From positions 3,768,501 to 3,832,500 of the forward strand of contig OW051470.1 of assembly GCA_932521025.1 (NCBI GenBank): a stretch of 64,000 bases of DNA, written 5' to 3'. The translations under genes and the position numbers were made by a program. The notes beneath the pieces are model-generated. The model ran no database searches. It saw nothing but the letters and a program-made list of their open reading frames with translations, and was not told where the DNA came from. Origin of the DNA: Oscheius onirici (taxonomy: Eukaryota; Nematoda; Chromadorea; Rhabditida; Rhabditidae). Shown here piece after piece: positions 54,901 through 64,000 of the stretch; positions within the stretch are counted from its first letter, which is position 1, and each line of letters starts with the position of its first letter.

Positions 54901-57344
54901 TTAGCCGGCTCTCGAACACTGTCCTAATTAGGCGTTTGAACAAAAAAGTTAATTAGCTGCAGGTCTCCACAGAGAATACTCTTCCAGGTCTGGTTCCAGA
55001 ACAGAAGAGCCAAATGGCGCAAGACGGAAAAGACTTGGGGCAAGAGCACAATCATGGCTGGTAGTTTTTTTGTATATTCTTTCAATCAAGATAACTTTAG
55101 AGTACGGTCTTTACGGAGCTATGGTCCGTCATTCTCTTCCCCTGCCTGAAACTATCACAAAGACAGCTGCCGAGACAGACGACCCTCAACATAGTGCTGC
55201 TCCTTGGCTATTAGGTAGGATTTTAGTGATTGGTGGACAAGCTTATTCCCAAGCGTCTCGAATGTGTTCCAATTAGATGGGACAATTAGTCACATTCCGA
55301 GCTGCCTGGCAGCAGTCATGTTTGCCTCCACTGTTACGCCATCAACATTGCACTTATCTAATTACATCTCCCCCCAATATGGCCCGTTTTGTAGGCATGC
55401 ACAAGAAAAGTCTCGAAGCTGCCGCTCATTTGGAACAAGTCGAAAAGACTTGTGGAGGAAGTGACGACGATTCGGAAGAGGAAGCTCGCAACCACTATGC
55501 ACATCCTTCCACCAAAATGGTACCGTTTTTCTCTTTTCAAATGATGAAAAGGATTTAGATGCACCCGATCGACCAGAAACCGCTGTCTTCGTTCATTTTG
55601 CCTACAAATCCGAAGCTGTATCAGGAATAACCTTCCCCCAATTATGACCACATTCCCTCAATAAACCGGCAATGTACTGTAGCCCAATTACGTCAAGTGG
55701 AACTATAGAAAAGACGACCGCCGTCGGCTTCGAAGTAGGACGTTAAGAGGCGAGCAATTAGAGAAACTAACCGTGCTCGACAAAGCCCATTCGGCCGGCT
55801 CGACCAGACATCTGGCTGTAGCTTGTACTGTTCAGACAGGCCGGCCCTCGGATCTGAGCCTTGATTATGACAAGAGCGGCCGGTAGGTTGACGCCTAGAA
55901 TGTTCTAAAGTTTGTTTAGAGAGTGAAATACCGGAAGAGAGTGTACTAGTGGCAACTAGAGTGTAAATGGTCCTTTCCCGAAATGCCTTTTCTACGCATT
56001 CTCGTTCTTCCGAAGTCAGTCCTAAAATATCTGATTTGCAAAAGAAGAGAATGAAAAGAACCAGCATGATGATAGGCGACTCCTCTTGGCAGAGTCTTGG
56101 CTAAGGTAGTGTCTAGCTGTTTACAGCTCATTTCCAACATCATCTTAAGCTCGAACAATTGACCTTGATCGAGAAAATCTTGATTTCCCTCCGTCTTCAG
56201 CTCTTGATCCATTATCTTAGCCACATCCAGTGCTATCTTTTCTACTTCCGCTTTTGATGAGCAGAAGACGAGAGTCGGTTTTCTCGACAGAACAGCTTCT
56301 ACGCATAGTCTGTGATTTTGCCAGATTATCAAAAAGAAATGAGAAAGTACCCAATGGTACAGTCCAAGTCTCCTGGATATCGGAATCTGGCGTTGAGACG
56401 ACGGACTTCTCGTCTTCCATCAACCGAATATAGTACTCCGTCGCTCGAATAGCATTGCTGAAGATCGACTGGACGGAATTCTGTCACATACACCTGAATC
56501 CGTGAAAATGAAGCGAAATGGGAAGAAGAACATACTCGTGCCTGGAGCCATTCGGCAATTTTTTGAACTTTCGGCAAGGTTGCACTCATTGCGACTATTT
56601 CGATCCAATTTCGGGGAGAATTCGTACTGTTGTAGTAATTCAGCTTGGCCAGAAGTGCTTCGAGAGTCGGTCCGCGAGACTGATCCAGAACCATGTGTAA
56701 TTCGTCGACTATGACCATTCCTGATTGTGAGTAATGATATTTACAAAGAGTTCATGAAGTGACTGACCATATTCATCTAAAGATTTGTCCGAAATCGCAT
56801 GGCTGATCAGACTGTTCGCCTTTTCTAGTGTACAAACAGCTGCGATCCATTCTCTGAAAAGTTTTGTTAAAGAATTTGAAGAAAAACTAGCCTGGTAGAA
56901 GCAGAATTTGGTCCGATGAAGCCGGCTACTTGAATATCGACACTTCTCCACAATTTCTAAACCCAGCCCTATAAAATTCATCAAAAATAAGAACCTGTAT
57001 AAAGTGTAGCTTTTCCTTGGCTACGGCGATATAGGGAAGAACAAAAAGAACGCGTTTTCCCCTCAAAGCAACTTGAAGTCCTAAACTACGCGTAAAAATG
57101 TTTTTTTTCCAAATTGAACTACCAAGAAGTTCAGCGACAAGACTTTTTCCGGCACTAGTTGGAGCACAAAAGACGAGATTCCTACCTTTTTGGGAGGAAA
57201 TAACTTCGGATTGCCATTCGAATAGCGAGGAAAGACCCTGAATTTCGCAATGTTGACAGGAAACCGCATTTGAACAACCTTTTCTGCATAGCCGTCGACG
57301 ACTTCTGGAGGAACCCATTGCGGGAATGAAGTTTGGATGCTCAT
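48994..57344 (-). CDS. polq-1: DNA polymerase theta (helicase-polymerase)
   Basis: Carries out microhomology-mediated end joining. Start placed at ATG 57344 ([20 protein letters not shown]). Helicase domain: [10 protein letters not shown], Walker [28 protein letters not shown] region, [44 protein letters not shown], and motif [17 protein letters not shown]. The helicase C-terminal half resumes after a 1,847-base intron (53925-55771) with [13 protein letters not shown]. The central region (about 50.4-52 kb) is short and unconserved. A-family polymerase: motif [17 protein letters not shown], motif [21 protein letters not shown], motif [10 protein letters not shown]. It ends GHTWADLK, stop 48994. 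The large intron contains ceh-10 on the other strand. An upstream in-frame extension of the first exon exists but lacks a methionine in good context. Confidence 0.94.
54181..55630 (+). CDS. ceh-10: Paired-like homeodomain transcription factor with CVC domain (Vsx/Chx10)
   Basis: Specifies neurons and related cells; C. elegans CEH-10 controls AIY and CAN fate. Exons run from ATG 54181 to TAA 55628-55630. An octapeptide-like repressor motif [10 protein letters not shown] is near residue 25. The homeodomain (about 54626-55020) reads [60 protein letters not shown], with glutamine at position 50. The CVC domain follows directly: [47 protein letters not shown]. Conserved introns split the homeodomain at D-R-I-Q/V-W-F. 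The protein ends with an acidic stretch and NPKLYQE. The whole gene sits antisense inside an intron of polq-1. Confidence 0.95.
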
Positions 57345-57551
57345 GACATCCTCTGGTTCTCGGATTTTTCCGAATGGGTGGTTGGAAAATATGAATATGT
57401 CGACAGAAAACAGGCAAGCATAAGAAATTCGAACGAGTAAAATTTGTTTAATATATAGACCGGGCAACAGTACATAGAATCCGATCAAAAAGACAGCAAA
57501 TACCGGCAAATCAAACGAATCACAATGGCGTCTGAGGACGGAATACTGAAC

Positions 57552-60500
57552 CTAGGGGATGGCGCCGAGAGTGACGTTGTGATTGGAACGAACTTTGAGA
57601 GGCGGGGCATCGGAACGATTCTGCAATTCGTTACTGAAAAAAATTCAAGAATACCAACTTACATCTTTTCCGACATGTCTTTTAGGCGCTTCGCCTTTGA
57701 CAAAGGTGCCGTTGTGGGCATCATCGTCGGAACTGATGAGAAAGGTTTTATCGAAGTTCTGGTAATAGATTTGCATTTGAAATAAGATTATTTACCTCCT
57801 GCGAGCTACTGGTTTCCAAAGAAAGTTTAATAGGTTTCTTCTTCGCGTCTGGATCGAAAATTGGAGACAACGAATGCTTTGGACTAAATGAAATATTTAA
57901 AAGAGTGAAGAAACTAACGCTGGTTTCGATCGTCTAGCATGCTTGATTACTTGTGGAGTTCCTTCAATGGTATCTAGACTGCTGACCATTTTGCCATAGA
58001 AAGTTGGCTTCTTCTGGATTCTCTACAAAATAATGAAATGGGATGGAATCTCTCAATAGATACCTTGGCAGGAAGCTGTTCTTCCAATACTTCTTCGATA
58101 CTGCTCGTTGTATCCTCCAGCTTTTCCAGGAATTTCTCAAGGTCTGACACGAGCTCGTACCGTTCAATTTCTCTAGCGTTGTCTACCACCTTGTGGGCAA
58201 GAACAGACAGCTATAACAGGGACGTTAACTAACTAAAAAATTGAAGAAATTACCTCAGTTTTGAACGTGTTTCTGTATTTGTCCAAATCTTCCAAATGCT
58301 GCTCAATTGCATCTTGATGACTCTTGTCCTTTTCCCTGAGAGCGGCTTTGTGCTCTCGTTCAGATTTCCGATACTCTTCAACCGTTTTCATCAGCTCGTT
58401 CCTTTCTTCGAAAAACTCAGACATCTACTAGCATTTTTTTTTAACTTGAACGGAAGAAACTAACCATATCAAACATGATTTGGAGAACCTCACGTTCTCG
58501 ACCTAGGATCTCAAGATGTTTGTATCTTTGGTCGGCGACGGCCACCTCGTCGTATTCCGATTGTTCCTTACAGGATGATAGAAGATTCTCACTTCTGAAA
58601 AAATAAACAATAGCAACTAAAAAATCAATTTACATTGCATGCAATTCCTGCTGAGAGTATTCGATTGCCTTTTCGTGACCGGCAATATGGAAGAGATCGT
58701 CTTCGGTCGGTTCGGCAATACTTCGGAGCTTCTCCAGCTTCTTCTCAGAATTTTTGATCCTGTTTACGGCTTTTGTGCGAGCATCCGCCATCTGTTTACT
58801 TTGTTTAGCCGTTTCATGGTATTGGTCCAGTAGGTCGAGCTCGTGTGCCAGAAATTTCTGAACAATTTATGATTTCGAGAGAGAAAAATGCTTACTTTAA
58901 GTGAGCCAGCTAGATTTCTTCCGTCTCCAATCAGAGGACTTTTCTTGGCTTTTGTGACAGTGAATCTTTTCACGGCTTTTTGAGAGGTTTCCAGTTTCTG
59001 CCGCAACACTTCAATCTGCTTCTTTTGGAACGCTGTTTCCTTCTTATGGACTAGCTCCCTCTTCCTTTCTTGGGCCTTCAACTGATTCATCTGCCGTTCA
59101 GAATTCACTTTGAGAGAGCGGAACTTCTCATTTTCTTCTTTGACAGACTTCTGCAGCTTCACACGATTTTGCTTCAGTTCCAGTATTTCTCCGTTCATCT
59201 TCTTGATCCTTTGCTCGCAGTCCAGTTTCTGCTTTTCCAACTTCTTGTGATCGTTGAGCTGCTTTTTTAGATTGGACATTTGCTGTTCAAGCTCCTTTAC
59301 ACGTTGCCGTCTTTCTTCAGCTAATCTAAAATTTGGTTTAAAAAAAGTTGATATAAAAAGCTTCACTTTCCCGTGGTCGTATTTTTCTTGATGTCCTTGA
59401 GAAGCTTGTCCCGTTCTGCTTGAAGTGTTTCCACTTTTTCAACAAGCATAATCTTCTCTTTTTCGTATTTTCTGAAGGACTCGAGATCGTTCTTAGTCCG
59501 TTCCAGCAGGTTGTCTTTCGATTTGATTTCGATGGCATTATTGGCGAGCTCATGATCCAATTGGGAAACTCTGGCGACGTATCTAAACGTAGAAAAATAT
59601 CAACACAAATCGAAATCTTACTCGGTATTAATCTCAATAGCGTCATCTGGATCGATTTCCATCAACTCTACGATGGAAAAGTCAACTGGCTCAGCGTCTT
59701 CCGAATTAACAAGCAATTGAATCTGCTTCAGCGTCTCTTCTGGGTTGTCGATGTTTTGAGCTTGAGGATCAATTTTGTCCTTTATTTCCTTCAGAGTCTC
59801 GGAAACTTTGCTCAGCTTTCCTTCCAGGTTGGCCTAAATAGGCTGATTGTATTGAATGAAAGAATGGACAAAAAAACCTTGGCTAGATACAGCTTGGCTT
59901 GTTTCGTTTGAAGAGCCTTGTTCTCGGCCATCAGAGCTTCAGTTGCCAGTTTCTTTGCAGGTGGCTCGTAATCGGCGGTGAAGTCTCCTCGGTCAGTCAA
60001 CTGCTGCTCTAGTTGGCGAATCTGAAAAACACGTTTGAATAGAAAGACTTTGCGTTTTAATACTCTGTCTGTGAGCTGTTTGAGAAGAGCCGCTTGTCCG
60101 ACATCTTGGTTCACGATCGGCTTGTTCTTGATCTTTTTAGCTCTGTCAGCGTAGCGTAGAGTGCTCAAAGTCTCTTCGGCGTTCGTGTCAGCAGGAGAAA
60201 TACAGGCGATCATCACGGTATAAGAGTTTCCACCAAGAGAATCTGAATCGATCATTTTACTAAAGAACTTGAAAAATCGCAAACCTTGGAGAAGTCTGGT
60301 AATCTTGGAATCGCGATATGGAATGTGTTTCGATCCGCCAGGTTCAGAAAGAGCCGAGATGACGTTTCCTAGTGCCAATAAACCCTCGTTAATCCTAATC
60401 CCTTCGTTTTTCCGAATGCCTTCAGCTTGGGTTTTCTTCAGTCGTTCGGATCCTGCGAGGTCTACGAGGTGAAGCTTCGACTGAAAAGCAGTGTCTCTGA

Positions 60501-61320
60501 AAACGGTATTTGAAACAGCCAAAAAGAAGTTATTACGTTTCGCTCATTGCCGTTTTTTCTACATTGACAGTGAAAATGGCATGACTTCGACTGCTTTGGG
60601 CATTCATTGCTGTTTCACCCTTGCTTCTAAGTTGACCACCGATTTCAAGTTGATGCATTGTGTCCGCTAAGTTTTTGACGCTATTCCGGGCTAATCCTTG
60701 TACAACCACGGATCCATTCTGCTCACGAACCTGCAGATCTTTTGCTGACGACAGCAAGTCATTAACTTTTTCATCGTACAGTTCGAGCATGGACACGTAT
60801 ACCTGAAATGTATAAAATTGATTCGAAATACATAAACGCACTTGATAGGCACTGGGACATTCAGATAGAGCGATAGAGCCAAACAGTTTCTCAACAAGAC
60901 GAGGAATAATTCCTCTATTATCGCTTGACATGCTTTCGGTCGTTTCTTCAGTACCCATAGTATGTGTCTTTCCGCTACCCTAAAATAACAAATGAAGAAC
61001 GGCAAAACTGTGTATACCGTTTGTCCGTAGGCCAGGATGGTGCAGTTGAATCCAGTCATTATCTTCTCGATCAAGGATTGAGTAGTACTCTCAAAAGCGG
61101 CTTTTTGAGAAGTACTGGGATCCATGACTGCATCGAACGTGAACGGTTTAGCTCCGATGACGATCTAAACCAACAATAGATATGAAAAGGGACGGCTCAC
61201 CTGATTTGCTTCCTTATAAAAAGTTAGACACGGCTCGGCGTGTTCTTTAGTCTCTCTTTGGTTGAAAGGTCGACATCTCACATAAACTTTCACAGGGGTG
61301 ACGTCTTGTGGAGGTGCCAT
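57552..61320 (-). CDS. klp-19: Kinesin-4 family chromokinesin (KLP-19/KIF4 type)
   Basis: Plus-end motor acting on chromosomes and the central spindle. Start ATG 61320 ([20 protein letters not shown]). Motor domain: [14 protein letters not shown]-loop [16 protein letters not shown], switch [21 protein letters not shown], switch [22 protein letters not shown], and [14 protein letters not shown] at its end. This is followed by about 700 residues of coiled coil (for example [20 protein letters not shown]) with a basic break [20 protein letters not shown]. The tail ends [18 protein letters not shown] if the acceptor GAATTGCAG is used at 57620; with the upstream TTTTTCAG the frame would stop at once. 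Sequence around M-N-A-Q-S-S-R-S-H and E-K-T-A-M-S-E is closest to C. elegans KLP-19. A family B repeat lies just upstream. Confidence 0.93.
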
Positions 61321-61344
61321 TCTGAAAATCAACGTTAAATTGCT

Positions 61345-61600
61345 CCCAAGTCTGTATCTTAAGCTCTAATTAAGGATAAGGAGGGGAGCATTGTGCCCAA
61401 ATTAGTGTTTAAAAAGTCACGACAGGAAAAGCAAGTGCTCGAATTTTGATTCTTGTGATTTCGTAGTTTCTATTTTGAGAGAGAATGGGTCATTGGAGCA
61501 GAGTGACAAGGGAAGAATGAAAAAGAAACTGAAAGAAGTGATTGGAGAAGAGAAGGAATCTTTATCCCTGGAAAGGCGGTGCTATCCTTGTAACTTATAA
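61345..61600 (-). repeat. Dispersed repeat family B, inverted copy upstream of klp-19
   Basis: Read on the minus strand: ACAAGGATAGCACCGCCTTT, CCAGGGATAAAG, TTCCCTTGTCACTCTGCTCC, GCACTTGCTTTTCCTGTCG and CTCCCCTCCTTATCCTTAAT, TAGAGCTTAAGATACAG. Most like the first unit at 28345. It sits about 25 bases before the klp-19 start codon, so it may supply promoter or 5' untranslated sequence. Confidence 0.75.
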
Positions 61601-61796
61601 ATACGTTTTGAAAAGATAAATGAAAAATTCTATGCGTAATGAAATGCACAAACTCGAAAAATTTGACTTCCCGCCGGTATAAATAAAAGCATGCACCCAG
61701 TTGCATCTCGGTTGCCGCACAGTTTTTAACACGCATTCAGTGAACCGCATCGCAGTTACTCCGTTTTAAACACAACGTTTGCAGAAGTTCTTTGAA

Positions 61797-62072
61797 ATGA
61801 CCCATTTCAACAGCTGGGAGGAATTTGAAAAGAACGTGCAACGTCTTCAAGCCCACAGTCCCAAAAACTGCCGGTGAGTTATGCAATCCAGCTAAACAGG
61901 TACTTTTTTCAGATTCGTGACAAAATACAATCATCGGAATGGATTTCTGGTTATAAAAATGACGAATGATGAAGTTTGCTTGCAGTATCGAACTACTCAA
62001 CTGCAAGACCTCAAAAAGCTAGAAAAACTGTCAGCTACCGTTTTGAGGAATACATTTACCGCTCCACAATAA
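61797..62072 (+). CDS. SRP9: Signal recognition particle 9 kDa subunit
   Basis: With SRP14 it binds the Alu domain of SRP RNA and pauses translation elongation. Two exons, 61797-61873 and 61912-62072, encode about 78 residues: MTHFNSWEEFEKNVQRLQAH, NCRFVTKYNHRNGFLVIKMT and NDEVCLQYRTTQLQDLKKLE. The pattern matches SRP9 along its length, including the V-C-L-Q-Y-[KR]-T block. Intron of 38 bases. Divergent from klp-19 with about 480 bases between starts, part of which is a family B repeat. Confidence 0.92.
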
Positions 62073-62694
62073 TTTGTTGTAAATATGGAAATAAAAATTA
62101 AAGCGAGTGGGTAACTGCTGCGTCCGTGCGAGCAAGCTGGCGCGCAGTGAGCTCATAAAGTTGGCGGGAATCGCAAATTTTTTAGGCAAACTTAGGTTTT
62201 TACAGTTTTTTTTTGTCGTTTTCGTCTGTTCTCATTGGTAAAAACACATGTTGCAAATAGTCAGTGGAAAACAAACATGAAAGAAAATACTTTGAAATGA
62301 ACGCAAATGACCGGTTTTTGACATTTTTGGGTAAAAAAGGTCGTTTCACCGCTAGATTGACGTTCTTCTGCTATTCTTTTGTTCTTTCTCGTTGTATTTT
62401 GTCAGAAGGATTGATTTACCTGGAGCAATAGGTAGGAAAGAAAAGAAAGTGGATGAAAAGTGGTGTTTCGAGCGGTGGCTAAAGGACTGTACGCTGAATG
62501 AGGTCTCGTCACGAGGTGGCGGGAAGCTCTAGTTTGACGCCGCAGTAGGCGCCGTCAAGTCCTAAAACCATCCCGGCTTTTCGTTTTTCGTATCAACGTT
62601 TCTTTTATTTTTTCTCCCCATTATTTCTCATAAATTCACTTCTTTCTTCATTCGTTTTCGTATCTTCCTTTCGCCCAACCTGATTTTAGGCAAT
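62073..62694. other. Intergenic sequence before retroelement remains
   Basis: No coding sequence recognised. It contains TTGGCGGGAATCG near 62161 (E2F-like) and an imperfect hairpin TTGACGCCGC-AGTAG-GCGCCGTCAA near 62532-62557. This may be the 5' flank of the broken retroelement that follows. Confidence 0.4.
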
Positions 62695-63060
62695 ATGAGC
62701 GATCAAGTAGCCCATGTTCAGAGGAACCCGCGGTGAATCAGAACAGCATTCTGCGTCTTTCGAACGCCGATTTTGAAGCTTTTGCCGAGCGTGTTATCAA
62801 GAATTTTTCTGAACGTTCGGTCTCTGCGTCGAAGAAGAAAGAAAGAGGTGAAGCTGGATCACAAGGCCTATCAAGTACAGTACGAGTTCAACGAGAAGAT
62901 GAGGGATCTGCTGAACATTGATGCTCTCAAGGACGTCGCCGAGGTCCAACACGTGCTGAGCATGCTGGTCAAGCGAAACGAGCTGCTTCGAGTAACCGAT
63001 AAAGATCCTGGAGTCTTCGAGCACCTGGAAGCAAATCAATCACACGGCGACTACTTTACG
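62695..63060 (+). pseudogene. Broken retroelement-type N-terminal protein fragment
   Basis: An ATG frame (from 62696) stops after 13 codons. A second frame carries SILRLSNADFEAFAERVIKN and a third, after about 62850, VKLDHKAYQVQYEFNEKMRD and MLVKRNELLRVTDKDPGVFE. The last resembles the coiled, R-K-R-N-x-L-L-x-I-A-D-K type domain seen at the start of some animal retroelement proteins. Reading needs at least two frame changes with no splice signals, so it is a dead copy. Family assignment is tentative. Confidence 0.5.
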
Positions 63061-63313
63061 AAAAAAAAGTATATTAGGGTGCGCGGAAAGTATTTTGGTG
63101 TCGCCCATAACTCCTTCCAGAAAAATGGAAATCAACTGATTTTTTTAAACGTAGATTTCATTGAGACCGAATTAATAGGCTATATAAGAGACCTGGATTT
63201 CTTATCGTTAGAGAACAGTGGACGTTCCAAGTTTCGATCAAAACATCATTTTGCCCATAACTTTCCAGGGTCGCATCTTACGAACACGTTGTCAACTAGT
63301 GAAAATTGCAGCT

Positions 63314-63433
63314 CGACAGCAAGTCATTAACTTTTTCATCGTACAGTTCGAGCATGGACACGTATACCTGAAATGTACAAAATTGATTCGAAATACATAA
63401 ACGCACTTGATAGGCACTGGGACATTCAGATAG
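63314..63433 (+). repeat. 120-base duplicate of klp-19 exon/intron sequence (source 60749-60868)
   Basis: Bases 63314-63433 are identical to 60749-60868 in the same orientation except for one T/C difference (about 60832 against 63397). The copied piece spans the end of one klp-19 exon, a whole short intron and part of the next exon, so it was copied from genomic DNA, not from mRNA. Confidence 0.95.
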
Positions 63434-63521
63434 CCAAAAGTTGCTCAACAATATACTTGGGCACCCGAGTCAAAGGCGCAAACCTGGTGTCACTTCTTAA
63501 AATTCTCTCGATTCAGCACAC

Positions 63522-63890
63522 TTGTCGACTCGAGTCGAGCCGATTTTCTCGAAAATTTCACGATACATTCTTGGCGTCATTTTTCGGCTGATCCAGCAGA
63601 CTTGCAAGGCTATGGCGATCTACTCGACGAAGCTGCTGTCATTGGAGACCCAGATGATCCCCTTCATTGCAGGAGACAAGATTAGAAAGGCGCAACCAGG
63701 CGAAAAAGCCCTTGGACCGTTTGGAGTTGGGGACAGAAATAGGAAAGGCGAACTGCTGCTCGACTTCTGCCACTCTGACCCTGAAGCTGTGGCACTCGCT
63801 GTTCCCAAACTCTTCGCCACGGAGCTGGACATGGCGTTCCCCAGACAGCCGAACTATAAATTGGATAGATTATATGATCTCCGAGGATAA
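63522..63890 (+). pseudogene. LINE-type endonuclease fragment
   Basis: An open frame contains AMAIYSTKLLSLETQMIPFI, AGDKIRKAQPGE and GPFGVGDRNRKGELLLDFCH. This matches the non-LTR retrotransposon endonuclease block in which G-D-F/L-N is followed by G-x-x-G-x-x-N-x-x-G-x-x-L-L-D-F-C. The expected G-D-[FL]-N has become G-D-K-I, and the frame ends soon after, so it is a remnant. RTE or a related clade is possible. Confidence 0.55.
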
Positions 63891-64000
63891 TACCATAGTG
63901 AAAGCTACTGGGGTTGTTTCGCATAGATGTCTCGCAATCGACACGGATCATCAGATGTTACGAGCTGTTTTTAATTTGTCGCTGAAAAGAAAGAGAAAAA

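Noticed and set aside
57525..57785. Plus-strand open frame of 86 residues beginning [16 protein letters not shown]
   Set aside because: It is the shadow of the last klp-19 exons on the minus strand, whose reading ([19 protein letters not shown] and [18 protein letters not shown]) continues the kinesin.

Overview
The window is gene-dense eukaryotic DNA, almost certainly from a free-living or parasitic nematode of the Chromadorea (rhabditid-like). The evidence is as follows. Most introns are only about 35-60 bases and have GT...AG ends. Genes on one strand are often separated by 90-270 bases, with a splice-acceptor-like TTTCAG just before the next ATG, as expected for SL trans-splicing and operons. 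The closest recognisable relatives of most proteins are C. elegans genes, and from memory most of these lie on C. elegans chromosome III. No prokaryotic, plastid, viral or CRISPR features were seen. All exon coordinates were placed by eye from reading frame and GT/AG sites; there is no transcript support.

Layout. 1-2292 (minus): 5' part of a Smad, and the mitochondrial trifunctional beta subunit (3-ketoacyl-CoA thiolase). 3074-15810 (plus): a six-gene run of prp-19, ulp-1 (SUMO protease), an SLC25 ornithine-type carrier, glycyl-tRNA synthetase, xylulokinase, and an intronless protein with a possible cysteine-peptidase pattern. The first four match the C. elegans T10F2 cluster in content and order. 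17128-20527 (minus): TMTC. 20900-22840: a large foldback repeat and an unrecognised small gene. 23341-27372 (plus): rpl-3 (with a convincing intronic C/D snoRNA) and phosphoacetylglucosamine mutase. 27495-28256 (minus): a charged single-pass membrane protein. 28345-29140: tandem repeat. 29522-32258 (plus): mcm-5. 32337-33326: a foldback element with a hAT-like MITE inserted in it. 33536-34510 (plus): a secreted cysteine-containing protein. 34787-36053 (minus): PP1 catalytic subunit. 38199-41262 (plus): BCAS3. 41648-43169 (minus): succinyl-CoA ligase alpha. 43813-61320 (minus): rev-3, polq-1 and the kinesin-4 klp-19, with the homeobox gene ceh-10/Vsx nested on the opposite strand inside a polq-1 intron. 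61797-62072 (plus): SRP9. 62695-63900: broken retroelement fragments and a 120-base copy of a piece of klp-19.

How the genes fit together. The gene set is mostly housekeeping: splicing, SUMO, translation, mitochondrial metabolism, replication, chromosome segregation and DNA repair. The most interesting structures are the conserved operon with two added genes, the klp-19/polq-1/rev-3 run that would join DNA polymerase theta and polymerase zeta in one transcription unit, the homeobox gene inside polq-1, and the short templated-looking duplication from klp-19. I did not find a clearly new multi-gene system. The best candidate for undescribed biology is the intronless peptidase-like protein at the end of the operon.
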